From contig ML978170.1 in assembly GCA_010015745.1 (NCBI GenBank), positions 62,001 through 126,000 of the forward strand: a DNA stretch of 64,000 nucleotides, given 5' to 3'. The stretch is from Setomelanomma holmii (taxonomy: Eukaryota > Ascomycota > Dothideomycetes > Pleosporales > Phaeosphaeriaceae). The notes beneath the pieces are model-generated. The model worked only from the letters and a program-made list of their open reading frames with translations. It was not told where the DNA came from and did not search any database. Made by a program: the position numbers and the translations under genes. Of the stretch, positions 11,726 to 23,289 are shown one piece after another (the stretch's first letter is position 1; each line of letters begins with the position of its first letter).

Positions 11726-12262
11726 CTAGCAGCTCCCGTTCTCCGTCCACCCCGAACCGTTGCTATCAACCCAATCCCCACCAGTACTCTCACCAATCTT
11801 TACAGTAACCTACACGACGTCAGTTTGAGCAAATATCGCAACGCTGTTAAGTGAACTTACATTCCAACCCGTCGTACTCGGCACCCCGCTAGCTCCGTAC
11901 AGACTCATTACTGCGACACTAAACACCACATCCTTCTCGTTATAGGCGTCGCTGCTCAGACCCTCGGGCACATATGACTCGACACTGACATCCTCCAGGA
12001 CATTCGACTTGCTCGGTCCTAGATAGCTTGAGTTCGTGAACGAGCCAACCGTATATGGGTAGCCAGTGGGATTGTTGGCGGTGGGCAATTGGAAGCCCCA
12101 TGCTACGGCGACATCGGCGACGGATTGGATGTAATTTTCGGTTGTGAGGTTGAATGTGAAGGGTGTACCAGGTGTGAGGACGGGTGGGGAGGAGATGCCG
12201 ACTATGCGGGCTGTTGCGATGGAGATTGTTGCGAGGAGGGTAGATAGGCTTGAGGTGCGCAT
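11726..12262 (-). CDS. NIS1-like small secreted protein (effector family)
   Basis: NIS1 was described in Colletotrichum as a necrosis-inducing secreted protein and reported to target plant immune kinases; homologues are widespread in fungi. Two exons (12262-11861 and 11809-11726) are joined by a 51-nt intron (GTAAGT...TGTAG, 11810-11860), giving 161 residues. Residues 1 to about 18 form a signal peptide. The mature part has the family blocks TENYIQSVADVAVAWGF and YLGPSKSNV, then the late SLYGASG segment; length and order match the family. Without the intron the frame would stop early at 11810; splicing adds the tail VTVKIGESTGG to NGSC. It converges on the S28 gene with about 140 bases between the stops. 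The family call rests on my recall of the motif pattern; activity in this species is inference. Confidence 0.8.
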
Positions 12263-12836
12263 GTTGGGTGGATTGATCTTGTGTTGAGGTTTGTGTAGCT
12301 GTATATGCGGTTATAGATGTTTTCGAATCCGTTGTCGAGAGTTTGTTGCGTGTTGTGATATCCTCAGTCTGCGCCATGCATCTCTTATATGCAGTTCTAC
12401 ACACGTCCATATGGCGGACCAATTCGGATCGTCATCAATCCTCACGGATCTATAGTGGAGGTGTCACCGTCGCAGTAATATTACTCGGAATACCGTGGTC
12501 AGAACACGGCCGTGTGACGGTAAGCCTCATGTCGATCTCCCGGTGCAGCCACAGCGACCCATCATCTTGCGATGAGCATCAGCACCCTTCGTGTAGTGAT
12601 TCTATTTTGGGACGGACACGAGGAGAAATCGCCATGGGTGCCGACCAGCTGTGCTCTTGTGAGGGCCTTGCTGACTGAAGTGGATGGGTAGATGGTGCAG
12701 CATACGTCATAGCTGCAGCCGCAGCTTCGGCAAGGCTAGTGGCGATGGTACCATTTGATGTCGACCCTTCGTACAACGATAATCTGTCTGAGAATGAATC
12801 CCAATCAGCGACTCTTCTCTCGATCTTTGCATTCGC
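12263..12836. other. intergenic stretch
   Basis: About 570 bases between the NIS1-like start and the 3' end of the HET pseudogene. I see no gene or repeat. It should contain the promoter of the NIS1-like gene, which reads leftward. Confidence 0.4.
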
Positions 12837-15091
12837 TCACAAGAGATGATACCACGTAGGCGATGTCTTGCAATTCGCGATGTCGTCCTCCATATTACCC
12901 TCGTAGTACATCAGCCCGTCCACGTAAGCTTCGCCAACAACTTTGTGGTATCGCTTCGATTCGTCCTCACAACCTGATGCCCACGCCTCCTGACCACGCC
13001 TGCTACATTCTTGCAACGCGAATGGAGTCTTGCCACCAAGTAACACGCAGACTGCATCGCCCTTCTTGAGGTTCCATGGTCCAAGCCCGAACCTACCCTT
13101 CTCGGTGACGAAGAAGCGGCGGTTCAGACATACGTTGTCTATCACCGTCTTAAAACGCCGGTCCTCATCACGGTCCGACGTCTTGCATCGGGGCAAGATG
13201 TGTTGTCTCCAGTCGAGCGGACGTTCCGTCCAGGTATCAGCGGTAATGGTACGTTCGAAAGCTTCCTTTGCTTCGGAGCTTGCGACCAAGGGTCCACCTG
13301 CTATGCGCTCCCAGTTCCGAAGAGCCAGATCCCAGTCTACAGTCTCACGCACTTGGTGATTGAAGTCGCCAACTTTGAGAATAACGTCGGTGTTGTACCC
13401 TCGAAGCGATAATGTACGGCTGCGATAATTAGCCTGGAAGCTGGGAGCCTGAGTTCCAGATGCAATGTAAGGCCTGGTCGGTGGAGGATGTGCCGAGAAC
13501 CATAGGACTGCGAAAGACCCATCATGACTGAAACGCCAGTTACGACACCAGCTCACGTCTTGCAATTCGGCACCAGCTGCTAGAGCAATAGCAGTCAGGT
13601 TCTTGTTGTGTTCTAGCGCAGAGACTGTAAACTGTATGAAGACATTCTCGGGCGACTCGCTATAAGTTGATTTCAGCAGCGAGGGGTTGTCAGTCTGTAA
13701 GAGCCCCACCAAAGCATAGACTTTAACAGAGCCGAATGTTGCTGAGTGGTGACGGAAGCGGTATGCCAGTCCAAGAAGCGTGTTCGCAATGGGTTAATAC
13801 GCTCTTTCTTCGGACCGCAGCTCCTGGACATCCTCAGCGAATTGTGCGGATTTTTCAAGATGAGGAAAATCCTCGATGAAAGGCAAGTAAGCCAGCAGTT
13901 CATGAAGAGTTTCCCAGTCGATCTGACATGAGCCCCGCTGCATGATCACGGTATGGCTAACGACCAACTCCTGGATGATCCACGCTCGCTTCCACCACTC
14001 GTACTCAAGTAAGTCGTCGAGCTCCCATGCAATCCTCCGCCACTGCGGTAGATTGGTCCGCTTCTTCCAGAAATCATCCTTGCCATCGGCTCCTGAATTT
14101 CGGAATTGGTGCAGGAAATCGAAGGTGAAGTTTGTCGATCTTGCGCTCTCTCCAAGCCAAGCGATCGTTCTCTCTGCTTTTTCATAGATGTCGCGCATCA
14201 TCTGGACTTGCGACCCTTTTTCAGTGTTGTTGTACTGGTTGTTAGACATCGCGTCGACCCATAGTAGCCGCTCTTGATCCGGGAGGCGTAGCTCTTGAAG
14301 CGCACTATATAGATTGTGCGTAATTCGAAAGGGTTGGCCTTTGATATGAATCTTGTAAGGGGTGAGTGTGACACCCACACGTAGCTGAGTGCTTCGAAAG
14401 TCATATGGACAAGGGGCCCAGTGATCAAGTCGCACTCAATCGGATCGCTGTTGCTGCCCGCTTTCAGTCGGACTACACGTATCGATGGTATGTCTGTCGG
14501 GATATCGGTATAGACGTGAGAGTTATTGATTAGCATTTTTGTCCTCAACCTAGGATAGCTAACCTCGAAGATGGAACATCTATAGAGCGTGAACCACAGA
14601 ACAAACAGTACGGATATGAATAAGGCCCAAGCGCAGACGACAGCGACGGCAAGAATTGGAAGTACTGTGATGGCCAATAAGGATAGTGTCGTTGCTACGA
14701 GTAGTCCAATCGCAAGGAGTCTACGGCCTAGTGGGTATGCAATCGCGATGTCGATAATGGCCGAAACACGAGAAGCCTGCAGCATATTCTTCTGAAGGGT
14801 AGTTTGATGAACGCCACGTATCAGTGCTAGCGCTAGTGCTTGCCAAACGCGCGCAAATACAGCATCAAGGCCTTCAAGATTCGGCCTGCATCGATTACGG
14901 CGGTGCGATTTTGTTTGAGCTGATGGCTGACGAAAGACCAGGTAAGCTTGGTGCCGACAGGGTACTGAGCCTAGAAGCCTTTCTATATATTGCTCAAGAG
15001 ATGCGGCACCGCGGCTGTGGTAGCGTGTTTTGGACTCGCTCGATTGCAACTGCGGTGGCTGCGGTGACTGATGGGAGGCTGGGTCCGCCAT
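12837..15091 (-). pseudogene. HET-domain protein with membrane segments, disrupted
   Basis: The locus reads leftward from a likely start MADPASHQ at 15091 (an in-frame ATG also lies at 15145). It has an N-terminal region with about two hydrophobic segments (LAIGLLVATTLSLLAITVL and the stretch after it). The HET domain follows: FEALSYVW, then RLLWVDAM, then the MMRDIYEKAERTIAWLGES segment. The frame breaks right after SYVW; one extra G in the run TGTGGGTG near 14383 would restore ALSYVWG-VTLTPYKI. A TAA at 13794-13796 then stops the frame, and the same frame continues downstream with KVYALVGLL to the stop at 12837. The usual DAICINQ is DAMSNNQ here, so the most conserved block is also altered. 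The homopolymer shift could be a sequencing error; the TAA and the altered motif make loss of function more likely. Confidence 0.75.
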
Positions 15092-15505
15092 CTCCGCCCC
15101 CACGGGACGCCCCACGATATACGTGATTGTGCAAAGATGTCGCATCGTTTAAGCAGAGACGAATGAGTTGTCTAAAGTAGGGGTTATAGACGGCAAGTGC
15201 GCCCTAGACGGACGTTGCTTCCAGAAAGCTCATGGATGTGTCAGCCCAACGCAATGATCGCTACGTACCTTCGGACACCGATGCTGAGTGGATGAGTGCT
15301 GCGTGGGGAGTGCAACCGTTTCGGTTGGAAGATGGGAAGATCTACGGCGGGACGGTCTCAAAATGGCTCTCCAAGCTTCTCCGCCCTTTGGGCTTGTCAG
15401 TCGCTTCCACACAACACTATTATCCATAAGGCGACGTCCATCACAATATACAAACTTCATACTCGAGTATTCAGAGAGGCTTGTAAGAAAGACCATGCGT
15501 CTTAT

Positions 15506-18500
15506 TCATTGCCCTGTCTGTGATGTGACCCGTGATCTTGTCTTCCTTTCCTCCATCCACACAATATGATTTGTTCTCAACTTCCCCGCATCCATGTGTT
15601 CACCTGAAGGGCTGATTCGGTCGTACCCGACCAACGCTTCGGCCACGATTTCATCACATTTCTCATCCTCACCAAGAGTATTATACGCGGCTGCTAAATC
15701 AGCGAGCGCACTTACTCTGCTAGGGTGGTGTCGCTCAAGGCCCTTTTTCTCCCACAGCAGTGGGTTTATGACATCCTCTAACGTTTCCTCAGCTTCTGCC
15801 CATTTGTTCTGCCGCATGCATATCTTGCCGAGGGCACAGCGTCCCCATAGCGAGGCGATGTGGTAGGGTCCAAAATTGCGCTCGGCTATCGGCAGCCCCA
15901 TGCGAACGAGCTTTTCTGCGCCTGTGTGATCGCCTAGTCCACTTTTGACAACAGCTAGATGCAGAATAGCTAGAAGGGTGAATGCATGCTCTTTACCAAG
16001 CTTTTCCTCACGGACCCTTCTGACTTCATCGATCATCTCATGAGCCGAAAGCAGCTCATCTTTTTCGCCGCTTTGCACAGCCACCATGCAAAGGTTTTCG
16101 CATGCAATCAGAGTTCGCAGGTGATCGGGCCCGAGAGCCTTCTTCATGCCATCTATAGCGCCCAGATGAAGCTCACGGGCTCTACTGACAGCTCGGTGTG
16201 TGCCAGTCACGAGAATCGTTCGGCCCATGTGGTCGATGGCGTTAAGCGTGTCTTCATTGTGACCGCCCAGTAGATATTTCAGCCCATCTACAGCCTCCTC
16301 TTGTAACTCAAGCGCATGGGCATATCTTCCCTGGTGAAAGAATGATTCGCCCAACATCCCTTTTACGATGAATGTCTCGCAGTACGCGTGGCCTAAGGAC
16401 GAGATACATGCATCCAAGACTTGCTTTTGTAGGGCAATCGCCTCATTGATGTTGCCTAAGGTAAGATGTGTGGCAGACAATGTGAGCATTATACGTCGCG
16501 TAATCTCTTGACCTATTCCGACCGTCTTGAGGAGAAATTCGTGGACCGCTGTTTGTAGTTTCCGCGCGTCTTCCCAGCGTCCGTTTTGCGCATAAACAAT
16601 TGAAAACTTCGCATAGTTAAGTGCTTTTTCCTTGCTGTTCAGCCCATCTGGAGAGAACACTGGCCATGGTTTCATACGACCGAGGCGATTGTCGTGGATG
16701 CGTTGCTCGATTGTGGCCTGGCATTGTCGCACAAAGTCGATGTGCGGCAAGATATCCCTGCGGATATCCTCATCTTCCGTTGTATTGCCCAAAGGCGGCA
16801 ACAATATGCAGTGTGATAGCATGGTGGCTGCAGCTTCAGACCATATGCCCTGCTCTGCAGGTGTCATGCTATACCGCTCCCGTGACCATCTGTGAATAAG
16901 TGGATGCATATAGTAGCTGTCCTGTGGCTCATCATATGATAGCAGAGAAAACTGGACTAGGGTTTGCAAAGCAGCTAGCGTGCGATCTGCGTCGAAATCC
17001 TGGTCTTCATGGGCGTTGCGAATAATCTAATCCTGCTTAGTGTCATGAATTGAGAAGTCTGAGCCAGGCGTAGAACTCACGCGAGGGAGCACCGGAGGAT
17101 TTTGGGCTGAAACATGGTCCCCAGAACCGAAGCGACCACACTTCGACTCCAATTGGCCCAGTCAGTGGTAGTCGACATCTTTCCCATCTTGCCATGTTGT
17201 ACGTCCACCATCTTTGCATGTTCCTCTTCCAGCCCAACATTCGTGACGGCTCGTCGGAAGAATTCGAACCGAATATTCTGGTGATGGAAGAAAGCAAGCA
17301 TCTTAAGTAATTGAGCTGCGTCGCTACTGGCTTCAGTTTCGCGAATCTGGATTGCTCGATGATTGAGCTCGAATGTCGCGTAAATGGTCGAATGTCCCGC
17401 AACTATACCGCCTACGCGTCGCATACCTCGTGCTTTGCTTGTCCGAACCCACTGGTGCTCCAAGTAGTCCAGATATTTTTCTAAGCTGCAAAACCCGTGT
17501 CTTACTGTAGCACCGGCCTGCACAATGGTCAAGGGTAGGTGACCCAACTTCTCGCAGATTGCGAGGGCAAGTTCACGTTGATGCATGCGCAAGGAGGGTT
17601 TTGTCTCAGCTGCCTGAAATAAGAGGCACAAGCTCTCCTCGTGGGCTAACGAGGCTAATTCGAAATGGCCCGGGCCAACGTTCCCGAGGGACCTAAATGC
17701 CGGATTTCGCGTGGTGATCAAGACAGTGCCACGGCTATTGTGAGGTATATAAGGTGCAATGTCTAGGTCGACATCATCCGCATTGTCGATAATGAGTAAC
17801 CAACTCTGCTGCAGGGTCTTCAGCCAGTGCAGCGCAGCGCGCTCATTAGCATCGACTCCAGCTATGCGAGCAACTTGGTCAGCATATGATCGCTTCAGTC
17901 GTTGAGTGTTACTGGCATCCACCCACATGACAGCCCAAAACCTGCCCTCTGGTTAGTCACAGTACAACTGAAGGACCCAGAATGCACGTACATGTCTCGG
18001 TTGTCCATGGCAAATTTGCAAGTGAACTGTGTTTTACCTGTACCACCCATTCCCTGTAGAATAAAACACTTTGATTGACCACCCGCTATCCTCTCTGATG
18101 ATGAAGTCAGCCAGATCCGCAGTTCCGTCGCTTTGTCTTCTCTGCCTGAGTACAAGTTCGACACAGGTGACGGTATACTGAAATGCTTGTTCACGCCGGC
18201 TCTGGAGATCTCTACGACTTGGGGCCGCGAAACTGGCGTCGTCACCACCGGTATGGATGCAAAGTCGCGATCGATTGCGGCGGTGTCTATGGTTGGCGAA
18301 GCTGGCGCCGATGTTGAACCATCTGTGCCCGGCTCAGCCGCACACCCGAAGGGACTGTTTGATATCTGTATTTGCTCGACTTGACACTTGAGAGCATCGA
18401 CAGACAGAAGCACTCGAGCTAGCATCGTAGCTTGGGTCTCATGCTGTTCACGACTCTTTTGACTAGCCAACATTAATACGGGAACATATGCAGGGAGAGC

Positions 18501-18969
18501 GTGACTCATGAGCTTACATAGAGATGAAATTCAGACAAAACTGCAATGTCCCATGATAGATGGCAATTTTCCCACGACATTCCGTCAATTTCTTGTCTCT
18601 CGATCTTTTCCGGTGAGCCTTTTTCAACCCATCCAGCCTGCCAGTGACAGTGCGGCTCTTCGCGTAGATGCTTTTCACACATTGTTCCAGCTCTCGCACG
18701 AGTAGTTGTCCTTGCTGAAGATTCTTGCCGGTCTGAAACCACAGCATTTTTTCTTCCGGTGACATACGCATATTCCGGAAAGCCCTCAGCAGCTCTTGCT
18801 CTAGCGCGCCGTGGACCGACTTGAGAGCATCGACTTCTGAGATCAATGCTGCGATGTCACTGTTGACTGTTTTTGCGGCGGCGTTGACATCTTTGAGATA
18901 GTGAACAACACGAAACGCGACGTCGCTAATTCCTACGCCAGCAGCGACGAGCGATACCGGGTCCGCCAT
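15506..18969 (-). CDS. NLR-type protein: NACHT_N/SesA-like domain, NB-ARC, TPR repeats
   Basis: Fungal STAND/NLR proteins sense non-self or effectors through C-terminal repeats and signal through an N-terminal domain. Five exons on the minus strand: 18969-18518, 18462-17992, 17941-17203, 17146-17081, 17026-15506 (introns 50-56 nt, all GT-AG), giving 1082 residues. Residues 1 to about 150 start MADPVSLVAAGVGI, helical and similar to NACHT_N/SesA-type N-terminal domains. The NB-ARC shows a P-loop GMGGTGKT (288-295), Walker B LLIIDNADD (356-364), a TTRN sensor (384-387) and GHLPL (441-445); MHPLIHRW (616-623) is the MHD-like end. Residues from about 680 to 1060 hold kinesin-light-chain-like TPRs (for example NINEAIALQKQVLDA). 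The 66-nt exon 4 is needed to keep frame; a two-exon reading ends falsely at 17077. The disrupted HET gene lies about 400 bases beyond its 3' end, on the same strand. Confidence 0.88.
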
Positions 18970-19702
18970 TATGTTAAGGAGTGCTCAACGTGGACCAGAT
19001 GCCATACTACATGTCTTTGATGTCATCTTCGTTGATCATCCAGGCTTCCAAACGGGAGATGTATGAGGCTGTGCGATGCGATAGCTAAGCACGTCGACCT
19101 TCCTCACTCTTCGGCACCGCTGTCTGTCGTCGAGGCGGTATGATACGCGATGCTTTGGGAGGGTTTCAAAGATCTCGTGGCGAGATAGATTCAGAGGAGG
19201 CAGAATGGACAACAGATGTGAAGGAAGAGTCGGGGCGGGGCAAGCTGTTCACGATGTCTCAGGTGGGAAGGCTGCATGGCTGCATGAACAGCCGCTGCAG
19301 GGTTGCCAGCCAGCTCCCGTGGAGGCATCGACAGCGGACGCGCCTCAGCCTCGACAATCTCTTCCAGGATAAGATCGACGATGACAATCAAGACCGCCGC
19401 GTATCGCAAGTCATCCCGTGAGCTTACAAGTCGATAGGAGTTATACGCATGAGGTTTAAAAAGATGCATGTTGACATTGATGGCGTTGATGGATGAAGTC
19501 AACATAAGGGCAATCATAGGCTCTACTGGTGCCAAGCCACGGTCTGGTGCACGGGCCACTTTACCGACAACTTTCGGGCTTCGACCCCACCATGCGTTCC
19601 TCACTTGAGTGTCAGCAACGATTCTTGCGCGAATCTTGCAGTGCTATCAATTTGATCTGATTGTATCTTTACTGATGCATATTTGGCTATTCGGTTATTC
19701 TA
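18970..19702. other. intergenic stretch
   Basis: About 730 bases between the NLR start and the multicopper-oxidase stop. Both strands have open frames around 19.14-19.60 kb (up to 137 codons), but composition and lack of any motif or start context make them unconvincing. It likely carries the NLR promoter. Confidence 0.4.
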
Positions 19703-21579
19703 TCATGCCTCAATCGAGTTCTTAGCCTGGACAATCTCCTCATAGTCCCCCATCACCCACACACTCTGCATACCCATAATCATATGCTGCAAGACATGGC
19801 AGTGTAACATCCAGACCTATCGAGGGAAGTCAGTTCCGAATTTCCGCGAATACAGTGGAGAGTCATGACTTACACCAGCATCCTGGACACGGAGTCTCCC
19901 TGCGACAGATAATGTTAGTCCATATCCCTGGGGCAAGCTTCTGAAGGTCACTTACAGCATCTCCATCCCTCTTCTTTCTCAGCAGTTGACTTATCCTGGT
20001 ACCTATACAGATTCGTCGTATCCCGCAACACCGGGTTATAGTTCTTCAACTTCTCCTCATTCGCTGCGGCATCATACGTTCCGTTCCCACTACCACAATC
20101 ATAGAAATGGCCACCGTGCAGATGGAAGGGATGGTAGTCGAATCCGCCATTTGCATTCACCAAGCTTCCCGTATTCTCGATGATGATTTCAATCACTTCG
20201 CCCAACTTCGCGGGCCAAGTCAAGCTGTATGGATCCCACCCTCCGTTGCTTAGAGCTGCAGTGTAGTTTGGCATATATTCAGGACCTTTCTGGTATATAT
20301 CTACAAGATAAGGCGGGTTATTGGTGGGTGTGTTGTCGGTCCAATTCAGCCCGTTCATCTGCCAGATTGTCTGGGTCTGGAGGATTTGGGCATTGTTGAT
20401 GTGAACTTTACGCGTAACCTCGGAAGCTGAGGGAAAGCCGTTCGGACTCAGTGGCTCCAGGGCATACTCGAGGAAGTTGTATGTGGCATTTGACAATGTC
20501 AACGACTTTGCCGTTGGCGCTGTCAAGATCGTTGGCGCGGCATTGGAGTATCGCAGAACACCATATCCGGTGTACAAAGTCGGTCGGTCCTTGGTCTCGA
20601 ACTGGATGAGAAAGTCTGTCTGGTTGCCGAGTTCTTGCACGGTCTTCGTGTCAAGTAGGACCTCGAAACGCTGACCAGACCCAACAAGCATTTGATCCAC
20701 AGTATGTGGCTTGGTGTAATGGCCATCCGCTCCTATCACGTCCAAACGTGAATGGCCGTCAATACCAAGTGCAACCATCGATATGGCGGTCGATCCAATA
20801 AAGCGCAGACGGTACGTCTTCCCAGTCTGGACATTGATGACGGGCAACTTGCAATTGCCCGTCCCAGCTTTTTCGCCGATTGCCACACCGACACCATTGA
20901 GCAGCACCGCGTTCGTCTCGCCCGACCATACGAACGGCACAGCAGTGAGACCATACTCGATAACATCGTCAGTCTTGTTGAAGTAGTCTTGAAGGAATAC
21001 GATGCGCTCTTCATCGTACTCGTATGGCGGTGGCCCATCATCTTCAACGATGAGTGGACCAGCAGCGGAATTAGCCTGGAAGCCAACATGGGAGTGGTAG
21101 AAGTAAGTTCCCGCATCGTCGGCTTCGGGAGCTACTTCGTAGTCGTAACAGTCGTGGGGCTTGATGGGCCATTGGCTCACTGGTGAGCCGTCACTGAACG
21201 GTGCGGTGCGTTGGCTAAGACCATGCCAGTGCTACTCAACGTTAGAGACGACATACAGCCCTGCATATCCAGAAGAAAGTACCATGGTCGTGTTGTATAC
21301 GTCCATATCATTGCACACCCTCACCCAGCTCGTTTTACCGGTCGGCAGGCGAATGACTGGTCCTGGCGAGGTGCCATTGACCAAGACGGACATACGATGT
21401 TGACATGCTACAGTGTGGTTCTCGTACGTGACCCGGAGGAGGAAGTGCGGCGCGAAGCTCTCATCATGAGATGGTGAGTGCCAGTGGTGGCCGGACGACG
21501 ACGTGTATGCGCTTGGCTTTGCGCTGACCACGCTTCGAGCAATCGCCAAGAGCAAGGCGAGCTTCGAACATAAGTACAT
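19703..21579 (-). CDS. secreted multicopper oxidase (laccase / ascorbate-oxidase-like)
   Basis: Four exons (21579-21283, 21231-19956, 19899-19874, 19816-19703) with introns of 51, 56 and 57 nt give 570 residues. The enzyme couples one-electron oxidation of phenolic or similar substrates to reduction of O2 to water outside the cell. Residues 1-20 are a signal peptide. All four copper motifs are present: HWHG (from residue 100, first residues of exon 2), YHSH (144-147), HPFHLHGGHF in the C-terminal third, and HCHVLQHM (from 538) with Met549 in the axial T1 position. The HGGHF spacing is the form I know from fungal ascorbate-oxidase-like proteins. The 26-nt third exon is required to connect EGWRC to VWMLHCH. 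The gene looks intact; substrate is unknown. Confidence 0.92.
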
Positions 21580-22543
21580 CCTGGATGAGATAATTTGAGG
21601 GAGTTCCTCAGATAGCTTTAGACAAAGCGGGATGTGCCCTTCATCTTAAGCAATGCGAGGCAGATTCCGACCTTACATTGACCAGATCGGGCATAAACAC
21701 ATCAACCACGGCTGTGCAGAATTGACTTTTGTAAGCGGCGTATCCGTAGCCTTGCGGCTCGATTTGAGTTCTTGGCCACATTTCGAGCTGTTGTCGCACA
21801 ACAGGTTGTTAGCGCTGATGTCAGCTGCTTTACACGACTTCTGTGGTACGTTGTGGCACCCGCATGTGGTGATCTTGTTCGCGGACGCCACAAATCGCGA
21901 CATATGTACGCAGTCGGCATTTGGGGTCGGATTGGGCTGAGGTTAGTGCATCCAGAAACGGCCCGCCTGTCTTTCGAATAAGCTTTTCGCATTTACGATG
22001 TCAAGACCCATGGGCTGATGAGCATAAACCTAGCGTCGATCACCACACTTGACTTGAATTGTGTTACAGTAAAGAAGGACTGTATCTGCACGAAGCAGCT
22101 GTCGTTGTTCCAATTTGCACTTTTCGCGACCACGAATTTCCGCCGCTGTATCTTTTGTTCATCCCTTCACCAGCAATAGTCGCCAAGCGATAACCAAAGT
22201 GCTTCTGCACTCCCTACGAAGTGCATCTCACGTCGCTGATAATGAAGGCACCAATTTACCGTTACTCTTGTCGCCAAAGACACCGAAAATTTCCGTCCCT
22301 GATGCGTCGCTCAAGATGTTCCCCTTGAAGCTCTCAAGACGGTCCGAAACGTTCATCTCGGATGCTCATGGAACGTTCAGACGATCTGGGCGAACACAAT
22401 GAAGAAGCGCCGAAATTGCCATCACCAAGACAATAACACCTCGACGCGTCGCTGCTGCTTTCAGATGTCCATCGTCGCCGCAGCTACTCGTTCACAATCC
22501 GTTCATTGTTTTCCATCACAGCGAGCAGGCTATAGTCTCGACA
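21580..22543. other. intergenic stretch
   Basis: Nearly 1 kb between two divergently read genes (multicopper oxidase leftward, small secreted protein rightward). Only short unsupported frames are present. It presumably holds both promoters; I can point to no specific site. Confidence 0.4.
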
Positions 22544-23129
22544 ATGATCAGCCGCCTTGTTCTGCTGTCTTGCTTGACATTCATCACCCTCGTTTCCACT
22601 GATTTGCAGCAGGACTATAGTAGAGCCGGCGGAATTGCAATCACATCACTGGATAAAAGTTCAACGCCACTGGTGGTTTTGGGAATGTTGCAGCAGCCGG
22701 ATCATTGGCACCTTTTGGAGACATAAGCATTGGTGCGTAGTTCAACGCGCGAGTTTCATAAATCTACTAACGAATTCTCCCCAGGTTGCGGTGTACATTG
22801 GGAGAAGGAAAAGTCGTACGGCGGAGAACTCCAAGCTGGGTCAGACGAGTATGGACGAGGTGGTGGCTGCAGTAAGTGTCGGTGTACGAAGTGGTGGTGA
22901 GACCTACACTGACTTCGTATCTTCACCTTTGCCAGGCATCACTCCGGAGACCTTCACTATCAGCCTGGGCATCGGCATAAACCCCACGAATGCGAGTGCA
23001 AGTATCAACTTCGTTGCGAAAAATGAAGGCTCTTTCGAGATGCAATTTGAGAGCTCCAAAGAGATTGTTTGTTCCCCGGTGCCTACGGTCGATGGCACAA
23101 AGTATGGTATATCGTGCAAGACGCTGTAG
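22544..23129 (+). CDS. small secreted protein, uncharacterised (possible frameshift)
   Basis: The ATG at 22544 opens a clear signal peptide (MISRLVLLSCLTFITLVS). Two introns are well supported: 22733-22784 (branch CTACTAAC, acceptor CCCCAG) and 22872-22935 (branch CACTGAC, acceptor TGCCAG). The exons around them read FNATGGFGNVAAAG, then IGCGVHWEKEKSYGG, then GGGC joined to SITPETFTISLGIGI, ending CKTL at 23127-23129. The signal-peptide frame and the FNATGG frame differ by one base near 22655-22659, in a run AAAA; deleting one A would join LDK to FNATGG. This may be an assembly error, a true frameshift, or a sign of an intron I did not find. The product would be about 150 residues with about five cysteines. 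I do not recognise the family. Confidence 0.55.
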
Positions 23130-23289
23130 AAGCCGGGAAAGACGTCGATAAGAGTTGGATCGGGACAAGTTGGCCTTGGTGAAAGAGTGGGTATCAATGC
23201 CAAAAAGCGACGACGTAGAAGAAAGAACTCATGAAATCGAAATGAATAATTAAGGGCGACTGATCGTTACTGGCGTTAATCTTATGCGC

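Noticed and set aside
12837..15091. An intron to explain the TAA at 13794-13796
   Set aside because: The only nearby GT-AG pair (GTATTAAC...CACTCAG) leads to a new stop within six codons, so it does not rescue the HET frame.
17027..17202. A frameshift in the NLR gene near 17.08 kb
   Set aside because: Adding a 56-nt phase-0 intron (17147-17202) and a 22-codon exon keeps the frame with standard splice sites, so no disruption needs to be assumed.
19140..19604. Overlapping open frames on both strands, up to 137 codons
   Set aside because: No motif, no splice structure, and the two strands are equally open; most likely chance frames in GC-balanced intergenic DNA.
19703..21579. In-frame TAG before HWHG in the multicopper oxidase as a nonsense mutation
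   Set aside because: The TAG is the last triplet of a normal 51-nt intron with a CTAAC branch site; splicing places Met directly before HWHG.
9707..23129. A secondary-metabolite gene cluster
   Set aside because: No backbone enzyme (PKS, NRPS, terpene synthase, DMATS) is present; the peptidase, oxidase and small secreted proteins do not form a pathway.
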